A stretch of DNA of 12,603 nucleotides from JAJFVC01 sp039698075. Its GTDB lineage: Bacteria; Planctomycetota; Planctomycetia; Pirellulales; Thermoguttaceae. This document shows, piece after piece, positions 5,615 to 12,603 of the stretch. The notes beneath the pieces were generated by a model, which saw only the letters and a program-made list of their open reading frames with translations, searched no databases and was not told the DNA's origin. Made by a program: the position numbers and the translations under genes. How positions within the stretch are numbered: position 1 is the stretch's first letter; each line of letters begins with the position of its first letter. The stretch is taken from positions 1 to 12,603 of the forward strand of contig JBDKTJ010000164.1 of the NCBI GenBank assembly GCA_039698075.1, written 5' to 3'.

Positions 5615-6103
5615 CTATTTTCTTGGGCGGTTCGCCAGAATTGCCAATACGTCATCCTCGTTCAATCGGCGATGACTGGCTTCCGTCCCTGTCTGGCGTT
5701 CGTACTCGTCAACTGCGGCGTCCCATTCGGCTATGTCAGGGTCGGGAACCTGATGCTCGTTCCGGGTATTGAGCATCAGCCCTGTTTGCTCGTAGGCGTA
5801 AATGAGTGCTGGGTCTATCCCCGCCTTTTTCATTGCTTGCACGGTCAAGTGTTCGACAATCTCAAACGGCGGTGCGCCCTCAAAGAGCCGATCACCGGCT
5901 TCCGGTTCCCGTCCGTGAGTGGCACGAAACGATTCGCGGAGTCCCTCCAATACCTCGACGACTTCCGGGGATACGGGAACCGAACGGACGACGGTTCCGT
6001 CATCCTGAACGGACCATTCGATACCTTTAAGGCGGCAACACTGCTTGTACTTTTTGCCGCTGCCACACGGACAGCGGGCGTTTCTGGAAATGTGCTTTCG
6101 CAT
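5615..6103 (-). CDS. SEC-C zinc-motif protein
   Basis: A 162-residue protein with an N-terminal SEC-C motif, Cys11-x-Cys13-x8-Cys22-Cys23 (CPCGSGKKYKQCC), the small zinc-binding module first known from the end of SecA. After it comes a mixed alpha/beta region without a family I can name: VSPEVVEVLEGLRESF, a PPFEIVEHLTVQAMKKAG segment and an acidic end. In many such proteins the motif accompanies unrelated functions, so the role is open. ATG 6103 is preferred to the TTG at 6118, since the motif starts soon after 6103; the ribosome-binding site is weak. The gene lies between the integrase and tRNA-Ser in the opposite direction to int, and may be element cargo or the first chromosomal gene. Confidence 0.8.
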   Translation of the reverse strand: MRKHISRNARCPCGSGKKYKQCCRLKGIEWSVQDDGTVVRSVPVSPEVVEVLEGLRESFRATHGREPEAGDRLFEGAPPFEIVEHLTVQAMKKAGIDPALIYAYEQTGLMLNTRNEHQVPDPDIAEWDAAVDEYERQTGTEASHRRLNEDDVLAILANRPRK

Positions 6104-6221
6104 GGAAATGGTGCCCAATTGCAGCGCCGTTGCAGCGCTACCGCCAAAAGAGGCGAGTCAGTCCGCTGGAAACTGAACAGAGACAGCCCCGCAACATTAA
6201 ACAGGGCCGTCACTTACGAAG

Positions 6222-6305
6222 CGGAGGGCACGGGAGTCGAACCCGCAACCCCATTACTGGGGCACCACATTTCCAGTGTGGCCGCTAACCATTCGCTTAC
6301 CCTCC
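6222..6305 (-). tRNA. tRNA-Ser(GGA)
   Basis: The acceptor GGAGGGT pairs with GCCCTCC (one G-T pair) with discriminator G. The anticodon stem CCACA/TGTGG surrounds CTGGAAA, so the anticodon is GGA (serine). A long variable arm, CCCC ... GGGG, identifies class II, and the T arm has GGGTTCGACTCCC. CCA is not encoded. The D arm is small and U8 is not obvious, but the rest is intact. Its 3' end faces the integrase module, so it is a candidate integration target. Confidence 0.88.
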
Positions 6306-6325
6306 GTAAATTGCTGTCCTAAAAC

Positions 6326-6354
6326 AATTTGCGCTACGCCGCCCTTGTTGTCAA
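6326..6354 (-). promoter_or_regulatory. Candidate promoter of tRNA-Ser
   Basis: On the minus strand a perfect TTGACA (6349-6354) lies 17 bases before CAAATT (6326-6331, weak -10), about 20 bases before the tRNA. The -35 box is inside a perfect 6-bp inverted repeat, CCCTTG/CAAGGG (6342-6357). Confidence 0.4.
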
Positions 6355-6459
6355 GGGTCATTCTCCATTCGAAAAGCTCCACGTATCCTAACAGAAGCGA
6401 CCAGCGACGCCTTGCCACTCGGCAAAACCGTTTTTTGTCGCTTTTCTCGGGGATTCCCG

Positions 6460-8808
6460 TCATTCGCTTGGAAGGGCGTGAGGAATCGGACGCATGGCGT
6501 CGCGCAGTCGTTGGCCGGCGTTGTGTGATTCCGGCGACGTTTGCTGGGCAACGGACGCATCGGCGTAGTAGAGGTTGTTGGTCTCGCAGATCAACCGCGA
6601 GCTGAGTGGCTTGCAGTGGGTTTCTGCACGGAAAACGTGGGTTCCGGCGACTTCCGCCCTTGCGCGAATCGAAAAGACCATTTCCGCGCCGGGAGCCAGC
6701 GTCGTGACGGGTTGGAAAATTACCTGGCCCGGCTCGATCCGATTGGGTCCGCCCTCGGCGGTGGTCGGTTCGATGCCGCGCGAGAAGTAGGCGAACACCT
6801 CGACGCCGTCGGCCGCTCGAGTGCCGCGGTTGCGGATTCGCACTTCGTAGGTCGCTTCATCGCCGACGGCCACCGGTCCTTCCGGATTCTTCACGTCCAT
6901 CGTCAGATTGGCCACCGCGTCGATTTGGGTCGTCATGTCGGCCGTTGCGGTCAATTCGTCGTCGGCCGCAATCGTGGCCGTCACTCGACTGGCGCCGGCG
7001 GCGCCGAGCGAACATTTCAGCAAGTACGTTTGTTCGGCGTCCGGTTTGAGCGAGGCCAGTTTCCAGCAGAGTTTTCCCGACTGGTCGAGTTTGGCGTCGT
7101 CGACGCCGCTGAGGTATTTCATGCCGGAGGGCAGCACGATCGAGATGTTCAGGTTTTTGGCGGTCGCGGTGCCCGGGTTTCGCACGCGGACGGCGTACGA
7201 AGTCGTGACGCCGACGAACTGCATCTTCGGTCCCTCGACCTCCAATTTCAGGTCGGCTCGCCGCACGAAGACGCGTTCGGACAATTCCGCGTGGACGCCG
7301 CCCTCGGCCCGCGCGTCCACCTGAATGGTCAGATGGCCCGCCTGCCGAGCGGTCAGCTCGACGTCGAGCGTTTTTTCAGCGCCGGCCGCGAGTCCGCCGA
7401 TCCGATGGGTGGCCGGCACGTTTTCACCGCCGCCGATGGGCATCAGCATGATGACGACGTTGTCCGCCGCGCCATTGCCGGTGTTCGCCAGCTTGAGTCG
7501 GTAAACTTCTTTCTTGCCGAAAAGGACGTCGCGCGGTCCTTCCAGTTGCAGGGCGAGTTTCGGTTCTTGGACCTCGATCATCGCCTGGGACGCGACCGGT
7601 TTGTATTGCCATCGCACCGCCAGATCGAACGGTTTGCTCTGCCGCGGAATGATCCGAAGCGACAGCCGCTCGCGTCCGTTGGCGTTCAGTCGGCCGAGTT
7701 TCCATTGCACGCTGCGGTCCGTGGTTTCCGACGAGACGGCTTGGGCGGCGCCGGTGCTCGCTTGAGCGCCGACCACTTCGGCCCATTCGGGCAGCGAAAC
7801 GTAGACGATCAGATCTTCGCCGGCCACTTCGCCAGAGTTGGTCAGCACCACTTCGTAGGTCGATTCCTTGCCGACCGCGATACGCCGCGGTCCGAGGGTC
7901 TCCACGCTGAGAACCGGGCCTTTTCGGGCGACCAGCAGGCTGCCGTCGGCGTCGGTTCTGGCTTCCGGCGTTTTTTCGACCGCGACGGGCGTGGAGGTCG
8001 TTTGCGGTTGCGGCGATTTGTTTTCGATCGGCGGGCTTGCGGCTTTGTCGTCCTTCGCGGGCGAGGTTTTGGCCATCGGGTCGATCACCGGCTCGGCAAC
8101 GTCATTTTCCGGCTTGGTCCGTTGCGCGACCAATGCGGGAGCGGCCGGCGACGGTTGCGGCGGTTCGCTCGCGCGATCGGACGGAGCGATCGGCTTGGAG
8201 TTGGTTTCGGCCGGGGACTCGTTGTTGGTGAAAACTGACTCGCGGGCCGCGGCCAATCGTTCGTGCAACGGCCGAGACGCCGATTGCGCGGCGGGAACGG
8301 CCGGCGCCGGTTCGTCGGGGATGCGTGGAATCGCCGAATTGGCCGACGGAACATCCTGGATCAGGTTGGCGCCGACGCGCGACGACTTGGCGGTCGTCGT
8401 TTGGCCGGGCGGCGCCGACATGACGTCGGACGTTGGAGTCGAATCGACCGTGGAGGCGTTGGCATCGCTCGAGGAAACGCGCTCCTGCGCCTCGGGGCCC
8501 GTCAAAATGCTGCCGGCCCTGCGGTTGGCGGCTTTGGGCACGTCCACCTCGTCGGCCGACGCATCGAGCGACGGCTTCCGAACGCCCGTTTTCGACTCCG
8601 GCTTGGGGGCGACGATCGCGTCCTTCTCTTTCTTCTTGGACGAATCGCCCGGCAAAATGCCGCCGAAAATGCTTTTGCCGAAATTATCCAAACGCTCGAA
8701 GAATCCTTTCTCTTTTGGCTTGGCGGCGTCATCCTCCGCCAAAACGGCGCCCGCGACGCCCAGGATTCCGAACGTTAAAAGAACCAACGTCAATTTTTTC
8801 ATCAACAT
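6460..8808 (-). CDS. Secreted DUF11/CARDB-like repeat protein
   Basis: A 782-residue exported protein. A signal peptide fills the first 24 residues (MLMKKLTLVLLTFGILGVAG, then cleavage near AVLAED). Residues about 30-60 (FFERLDNFGKSIFGG, then a Lys-rich run) precede a long Pro/Ser/Ala-rich disordered stretch to about 295. Four beta-sandwich repeats follow, at about 298-412, 415-515, 518-630 and 633-748. Each has the family pattern of an opening ...V.GP... strand, then YEV.L.N.G...A.N or similar, then a LPSG- or APGAE-like turn (examples TYEVVLTNSGEVAGEDL, YAVRVRNPGTATAKNL). Repeats of this sort occur in planctomycete cell-surface and envelope proteins, so an extracytoplasmic structural or adhesive role is likely but unproven. 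It is divergent from the gene at 9094. The start may be ATG 8808 or 8802; no strong ribosome-binding sequence distinguishes them. Confidence 0.85.
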   Translation of the reverse strand: MLMKKLTLVLLTFGILGVAGAVLAEDDAAKPKEKGFFERLDNFGKSIFGGILPGDSSKKKEKDAIVAPKPESKTGVRKPSLDASADEVDVPKAANRRAGSILTGPEAQERVSSSDANASTVDSTPTSDVMSAPPGQTTTAKSSRVGANLIQDVPSANSAIPRIPDEPAPAVPAAQSASRPLHERLAAARESVFTNNESPAETNSKPIAPSDRASEPPQPSPAAPALVAQRTKPENDVAEPVIDPMAKTSPAKDDKAASPPIENKSPQPQTTSTPVAVEKTPEARTDADGSLLVARKGPVLSVETLGPRRIAVGKESTYEVVLTNSGEVAGEDLIVYVSLPEWAEVVGAQASTGAAQAVSSETTDRSVQWKLGRLNANGRERLSLRIIPRQSKPFDLAVRWQYKPVASQAMIEVQEPKLALQLEGPRDVLFGKKEVYRLKLANTGNGAADNVVIMLMPIGGGENVPATHRIGGLAAGAEKTLDVELTARQAGHLTIQVDARAEGGVHAELSERVFVRRADLKLEVEGPKMQFVGVTTSYAVRVRNPGTATAKNLNISIVLPSGMKYLSGVDDAKLDQSGKLCWKLASLKPDAEQTYLLKCSLGAAGASRVTATIAADDELTATADMTTQIDAVANLTMDVKNPEGPVAVGDEATYEVRIRNRGTRAADGVEVFAYFSRGIEPTTAEGGPNRIEPGQVIFQPVTTLAPGAEMVFSIRARAEVAGTHVFRAETHCKPLSSRLICETNNLYYADASVAQQTSPESHNAGQRLRDAMRPIPHALPSE

Positions 8809-9057
8809 GATCGTCTCGTGCCCTGTTGGAAAAGGCAGCGCAAAATATCAGGACTCTGTCAGCCGGTATCGGTCAGGAAGATTTTTCAGTTTAGGAAAGT
8901 TTTCCGGTTTGCACTGAAATGACGAACGGGTAAACTTGGGTAGATGGGAGTTGTGCGGCGTACTGGTGTTCTGCGGATATCTGGGAAGTTGTTTTTGCGG
9001 TCTGTCTCCGGAGGGGGCATGAAACGCCACAGCCCCTCTTGCGGCGTAGAATCGCTC

Positions 9058-9086
9058 TTGACTTGCCGCAGCCGAAAACATACGCT
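9058..9086 (+). promoter_or_regulatory. Candidate promoter giving a leaderless mRNA
   Basis: TTGACT (9058-9063), a 17-base spacer, and TACGCT (9081-9086, TAnnnT). The transcription start would fall at about 9092-9094, on or next to the ATG at 9094, and there is no ribosome-binding sequence before that ATG. Confidence 0.35.
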
Positions 9087-9093
9087 CCGCCCT

Positions 9094-10200
9094 ATGATGT
9101 CTTGTTGGTCCAAGAATCTCGCCGTCGCCGCGTTGGGGGTCTTCGTTTGCGCGCCGTTGTTGAACGCCGCGGAACCGGGTTCGTCCGCCGCGACGAGCGC
9201 GCCTCGAATGCTCATCCTTCGCAACGGTCAAACGCTCGAAGGCAAGATCACTGAAAATGCGGATGGATACGTCGTGGACCTTGGGGATGGGCAAATCTGG
9301 CTCAAAACGTCGGACGTCGATCTGGTTTGCGAAAGTCTGGAGGACGGCTATCGTCGCAAGCGGGCGAGGATTTCGACGAGCAACGCCCCGCAACACTTGG
9401 AACTGGCTCAATGGTGTTTGCGTCGAGGGCTGTTGGGCAACGCCGCCGCGGAACTGGCCGACGCCGCCGCGTTGGATCCGGGCAACCCGATGCTCGGCGT
9501 GCTCCAAGAACGACTGAAGCTGGCCATGGAGCCCCCGGAAAAGACATCGCACGGCGTTCAGGCGTCTGCCGGACCGACAAACGAGGATTTGGATCGCACG
9601 GTTCGAAGCCTGCCTCGCGGGTCGGTCGAGACGTTCACCCAACTGGTTCAGCCGGTGCTGATGAATCATTGCGCCAGCGGCAGTTGCCACGGTTCGCAGT
9701 CGGACAACACGCTGCGGCTGCTCCGCGTTCCGTCCAATAAACTAGCGGGTCGACGAATCACGCAGCGAAATCTGTACGCGGTGCTGGCGTTCGTGGACCG
9801 CGACAATCCGGCGAACAGCCGGCTGTTGACCTCGCTGGTCGGACCGCACGGCACGGCCAAAAACGGCATCTTCGTCGAGCGACAGGCCATGCAGTATCAA
9901 CGGCTGTCGGATTGGACTCGTCTGTTGGCGCAGCAGCCGGCCGACGAGACGATCGCTACGATTGCGCCGCCGGGGACGCCGGCCGACCGATCGCCGCCGA
10001 AAGTGCTTTCGCAAGAGGCGCAGCGGGCGAGTCCGTTAATGGCGAGTCGACCGTCGCCCAATGTAAAACGCGGAGTCGCCGCACTGAATCGCCCGACCGA
10101 TCCGATGGATCCCGAGGTGTTCAATCGCCGCTTCGCGCCCAAAAAGAATCCGTCCGATCAGCCCGAAGACTCGCCAAAAAAGCCTACGCGGGGCGACTGA
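9094..10200 (+). CDS. Secreted planctomycete protein with a CX4CH cytochrome-like motif
   Basis: A 368-residue protein from ATG 9094 (9097 is equally possible); the open frame extends to 8944 but the residues before 9094 look non-coding and would hide the signal peptide (about 1-25, KNLAVAALGVFVCAPLLNAA). After it comes a beta-rich segment (about 38-90: MLILRNGQTLEGKITENADG and onward), then a TPR-like helical pair (about 98-145: LAQWCLRRGLLGNAAAELAD), then the motif Cys193-x4-Cys198-His199 (NHCASGSCHG) preceded by FTQLVQPVLM. Planctomycete cytochrome-like domains have similar QPLL.NHC....CH blocks; whether heme is bound through a CX4CH spacing is not known from sequence. The last ~70 residues are Pro-rich and disordered. 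Probably periplasmic; role unknown. The next gene starts 93 bases downstream on the same strand. Confidence 0.8.
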   Translation: MMSCWSKNLAVAALGVFVCAPLLNAAEPGSSAATSAPRMLILRNGQTLEGKITENADGYVVDLGDGQIWLKTSDVDLVCESLEDGYRRKRARISTSNAPQHLELAQWCLRRGLLGNAAAELADAAALDPGNPMLGVLQERLKLAMEPPEKTSHGVQASAGPTNEDLDRTVRSLPRGSVETFTQLVQPVLMNHCASGSCHGSQSDNTLRLLRVPSNKLAGRRITQRNLYAVLAFVDRDNPANSRLLTSLVGPHGTAKNGIFVERQAMQYQRLSDWTRLLAQQPADETIATIAPPGTPADRSPPKVLSQEAQRASPLMASRPSPNVKRGVAALNRPTDPMDPEVFNRRFAPKKNPSDQPEDSPKKPTRGD

Positions 10201-10293
10201 CAACAGCCGAATGGAGGGACGCAAGCCGGATCGCCGCATGGGGGCCGGTCCTCGCATCCGTCGACGTCTTCGCTCTTGGGTGAATCGATCGCC

Positions 10294-11286
10294 ATGCCGG
10301 CCAATCTGACGCAGCAATATCTGAAGGCCGAGGAAAACTATCGCCGGGCGACGACGCCGGACGAGGAACTGCTCTGTCTTCAGGAGATGCTCAAAGAGAT
10401 CCCCAAACACAAGGGGACCGACCATCTGCAAGCGGAGCTGAAGGCCAAAATCGCCAAGGCCAAGAAGGACCTGGTCGCCGAGAAAAGCTCCAGCAAGAAA
10501 ATCCACGGGCTGCGGATTCCTCGCCAAGGGGCGGGCACGGCCGTGCTGCTGGGCGGCCCCAACGCCGGCAAGAGCCAGTTGATCGCCGCGCTGACCCGAG
10601 CCACGCCCGAGGTCGCCCCGTATCCGTTCACCACGACCACGCCGGCGCCGGCGATGATGCCGTGGCAGGACGTTTTTGTGCAGTTGATCGACACGCCGCC
10701 CGTCACGGCCGACTACATGGACGTGAACTTGCAGGGGTTGATTCGGGCCGCCGATCTCGTGCTGCTCTTGGTCGACTTGGGCTTCGATTCGGGCATCGAG
10801 CAATGCCAAGAAGTGCTTAAGCGGCTGTCGCAAACCAAAACCCGGCTGGCGGCCCGCTCCTCGCTCGATGAGCATGACGTCGGACTGTTCTACACGCAGA
10901 CGTTCGTCGTGCCGAACAAGATCGACGCGCCCGGCGCAACCGATCGGCTCAAATTGCTGCACGAGCTGCTGCCGATGGATTTTTCGGAGTACGTCATTTC
11001 AGCGCAAGAGGGCACGGGCGTCGAGCCGCTGCGCGACGCGATCTATCGGGCGATGGACGTCGTGCGGGTCTATTCCAAATTGCCGGCGGCCAAGGAGCCT
11101 GACCGTGAGCGACCGTTCACGTTGCGTCGCGGCAGCACGCTGCTGGAGGTGGCCGGCATGGTCCACAAGGATTTCTTGACCCGCCTGAAGTTCGCGAGGG
11201 TCTGGGGCTCGACGGTCCACGACGGCACGCAAGTCAAAGGCGACTACGTGCTGCACGACCAGGACGTGGTCGAGTTGCACGCATAA
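10294..11286 (+). CDS. TGS-domain GTPase of the Obg/DRG superfamily
   Basis: A 330-residue cytoplasmic GTPase. An N-terminal helical region (about 7-62) leads into the G domain: G1 GGPNAGKS (87-94), G2 around PFTTTTP (111-117), G3 reading DTPP (133-136) instead of the usual DxxG, G4 NKID (208-211) and G5 SAQ (236-238). A C-terminal TGS domain covers about 270-330 (FTLRRGSTLLEVAGMVHKDF and onward). DRG/Obg relatives bind ribosomes or translation factors, so a translation-linked role is probable by family. ATG 10294 is preferred to the TTG at 10276; no clear ribosome-binding sequence precedes either. The altered G3 may lower or change GTP hydrolysis or may be a feature of this planctomycete subfamily. 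The gene ends 13 bases from the convergent neighbour. Confidence 0.88.
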   Translation: MPANLTQQYLKAEENYRRATTPDEELLCLQEMLKEIPKHKGTDHLQAELKAKIAKAKKDLVAEKSSSKKIHGLRIPRQGAGTAVLLGGPNAGKSQLIAALTRATPEVAPYPFTTTTPAPAMMPWQDVFVQLIDTPPVTADYMDVNLQGLIRAADLVLLLVDLGFDSGIEQCQEVLKRLSQTKTRLAARSSLDEHDVGLFYTQTFVVPNKIDAPGATDRLKLLHELLPMDFSEYVISAQEGTGVEPLRDAIYRAMDVVRVYSKLPAAKEPDRERPFTLRRGSTLLEVAGMVHKDFLTRLKFARVWGSTVHDGTQVKGDYVLHDQDVVELHA

Positions 11287-11299
11287 ACCGCGTGGGCGC

Positions 11300-12603
11300 T
11301 CAGGCGAACACTTCGATCCCTTTCCTAACCGGCGGCGGGAAGTTTTGGCCGCAATGGATGCACGCCGGTCGATCGCGCGGGGTCGGCTGTTTGCAGTGGG
11401 GGCAGGCCAATTGCGCGGGCCACACGCGACTGAGCCGATAGCCCAGATAGGCCGGCACTCCGAACAACAACATAAAACCAACCCAAATCCACGCGCCCGA
11501 AAGTCCAAACTTCCGCTGGCGACAAAAGCAGCCGACGGCCAGAATCAGGCTGAGCGCCTCGACGGCCAGCAGCGCCGGCCAATATCTGGCAAACGCCTGC
11601 TGCAACGCGGACCAGTTGGTCGACGATCGGGAAACGTATTCCAGGAATCCACTGGCCAGGATCAATCCTGGGGACGGAATCGTACAGGCAATGTCGAACG
11701 TCGAGACGGCTCGGTTTTCCTTTTTCAAAGCGACCTTCTCGCTCCGCACGATTCGCCCGTCCTTTTCAAACCAGTATAAGTGCCGTGTAGAATTCTTGGT
11801 AACGATGGCTAAAACCACGTCGTTGGGCAGCCGATACCACCAAAAATCACGAGTCCGGAGTTCTTTGGGCAACCGATATTCGTCTTTTTGCTTGCCGTCG
11901 AAATCCAGCACTCGGACGCGATCGTTGGTGCGCCACAGCACGAAAATTCCGGGCCGAACCGAATGCGACGGTCCGTCGCCGAGCCCCCGCATTTCGATGC
12001 AAGCGGAAACCGGTTTGCCGTGACGCAACAACCGGACGGAACGATTTTTCAGATCCACCTGCACAAGCCCGTCGTCCGTGGCAAGATCATAGACGAACGG
12101 GCGCAGGGTGTCTTTTAGCTTGTCATTATACATTCGTTGAAACGTGACATATCGTCCTTCGCTTTGAATGGATCCGGAGGCCAGAAGCGACGAATCGTCG
12201 GTGCGGATAGTGAACTGATCGTCGAGCGGCGGCTTGTCCGGTCGAAAACCGGTTCGCCCGAGGTAGCCGGGCTGAGGACCGTGGACTTTGGCGAAATACC
12301 CGTGCCCTTGCGCGTATCCGTCATGAACAAAATACCAATCGGTCGTTTTGGTCCCCCCATATTTATCATATTCCGTCAGATGGACGAATCGACTGTTCCA
12401 GTTGTATGGGTGTGGCGAATTGTCAAAATCCGCCGCATTGCGGAGCAGCGCGCCGGCCATTCGTTTTGTGTCCAGGTCGAACGACGCCAGCGGCTTGCCG
12501 TCCAATGTCCGAGCGGGCGTGACGTCTGCCTTCCTATCCACAAATGTTTGGATAACCACTCGGCCGTCTTCGCAAATGACCATCTCCTCAGAGACAACAG
12601 GCG
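11300..12603 (-). CDS. Membrane protein with C-terminal zinc ribbon, partial (5' end outside the window)
   Basis: The frame is open through the right edge; ATG 12583 lies in the middle of a coding-like stretch (VVSEEMVICEDGRVVIQ), so the true start is beyond 12603, although a GAGGAG directly before that ATG leaves a short form possible. Numbering from ATG 12583: a long mixed beta region (1-330) with many W/Y/D positions of beta-propeller style, then two membrane segments (about 334-354 and 364-384, GFMLLFGVPAYLGYRL), then a zinc ribbon with Cys394, Cys397, Cys408 and Cys411 (CPHC ... CIHC). The layout suggests an extracytoplasmic sensor-like domain anchored by a hairpin with the ribbon on the cytoplasmic side. 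No family name assigned. Convergent with the GTPase gene. Confidence 0.75.
   Translation of the reverse strand, partial: PVVSEEMVICEDGRVVIQTFVDRKADVTPARTLDGKPLASFDLDTKRMAGALLRNAADFDNSPHPYNWNSRFVHLTEYDKYGGTKTTDWYFVHDGYAQGHGYFAKVHGPQPGYLGRTGFRPDKPPLDDQFTIRTDDSSLLASGSIQSEGRYVTFQRMYNDKLKDTLRPFVYDLATDDGLVQVDLKNRSVRLLRHGKPVSACIEMRGLGDGPSHSVRPGIFVLWRTNDRVRVLDFDGKQKDEYRLPKELRTRDFWWYRLPNDVVLAIVTKNSTRHLYWFEKDGRIVRSEKVALKKENRAVSTFDIACTIPSPGLILASGFLEYVSRSSTNWSALQQAFARYWPALLAVEALSLILAVGCFCRQRKFGLSGAWIWVGFMLLFGVPAYLGYRLSRVWPAQLACPHCKQPTPRDRPACIHCGQNFPPPVRKGIEVFA

Noticed and set aside
458..6305. tRNA-Gln and tRNA-Ser as the two attachment sites of one element
   Set aside because: The two 3' ends do not share an identical core, and they face each other, so they cannot be a direct-repeat att pair.
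5600..6322. Plus-strand open frame of 240 codons over the SEC-C gene and tRNA-Ser
   Set aside because: It runs through a tRNA gene and opposite a gene with a clear zinc motif.
6411..6438. TTGCC/GGCAA hairpin followed by a T-run on the plus strand
   Set aside because: The flanking genes are on the minus strand, so there is no transcript for it to terminate in that direction.
6541..8238. Long plus-strand open frame of 565 codons opposite the DUF11 gene
   Set aside because: It is antisense to a well-supported gene with signal peptide and repeats, is extremely rich in Arg/Gly/His/Phe from reading GC-rich codons backwards, and shows no domain. The plus-strand frame 7868-8917 is rejected for the same reason.
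8848..9690. Minus-strand open frame of 280 codons over the CX4CH gene
   Set aside because: Antisense to the gene with signal peptide and CX4CH motif; no recognisable domain.
10036..10962. Minus-strand open frame of 308 codons over the GTPase gene
   Set aside because: Composition (Arg/Gln/Gly/Leu-rich) is that of an antisense shadow, and the GTPase on the other strand has all its motifs.

Overview
The window looks like bacterial chromosome from a planctomycete (Pirellulales-like). The right half, from about 6.2 kb, carries GC-rich genes of families typical of that group: a secreted repeat protein of the DUF11 type, a secreted protein with a planctomycete cytochrome-like CX4CH motif, a TGS-domain GTPase, and a C-terminal membrane/zinc-ribbon protein. 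The taxonomic call is inference from protein families; no rRNA is present.

Left half (1-6220) is an accessory region and probably the decayed remains of one or more integrated elements. In order: a 5'-truncated HEPN-domain pseudogene (119-448); a tRNA-Gln(TTG) whose body pairs perfectly but whose 3' acceptor side does not (458-528); a minus-strand cluster of two related small proteins sharing a PLFDV start, a third small ORF and a serine recombinase (2175 down to 653), with a good sigma70-like promoter at its head and strong hairpins between its genes; about 0.9 kb with no convincing gene (2260-3110), ending in a short GC-rich tandem repeat; an operator-like promoter feeding a short ORF head that is fused out of frame to the last ~170 codons of a RepA-like AAA ATPase (3177-3757), i.e. 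an internal deletion; a clear intrinsic terminator (3902-3941); then a tightly coupled plus-strand module of a 43-residue ORF, an excisionase-type HTH protein and a tyrosine integrase (4057-5566), whose genes overlap as TAATG and ATGA. A SEC-C zinc-motif gene and an intact tRNA-Ser(GGA), both minus strand, close the region. Integration into one of the two tRNA genes is plausible, but I found no matching direct repeat inside the window.

Right half: the DUF11 gene (minus) is divergent from the CX4CH protein gene (plus), which is followed by the GTPase (plus); the GTPase converges, 13 bases apart, on the partial membrane/zinc-ribbon gene (minus) that runs off the right edge. The CX4CH gene may be read from a leaderless mRNA.

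For discovery the best leads are the PLFDV small-protein pair beside the serine recombinase, the structured DNA between those genes, the abnormal tRNA-Gln 3' end, and the deletion-fused replication gene with its promoter still in place. No CRISPR array, complete defence system or intact transposon was seen.
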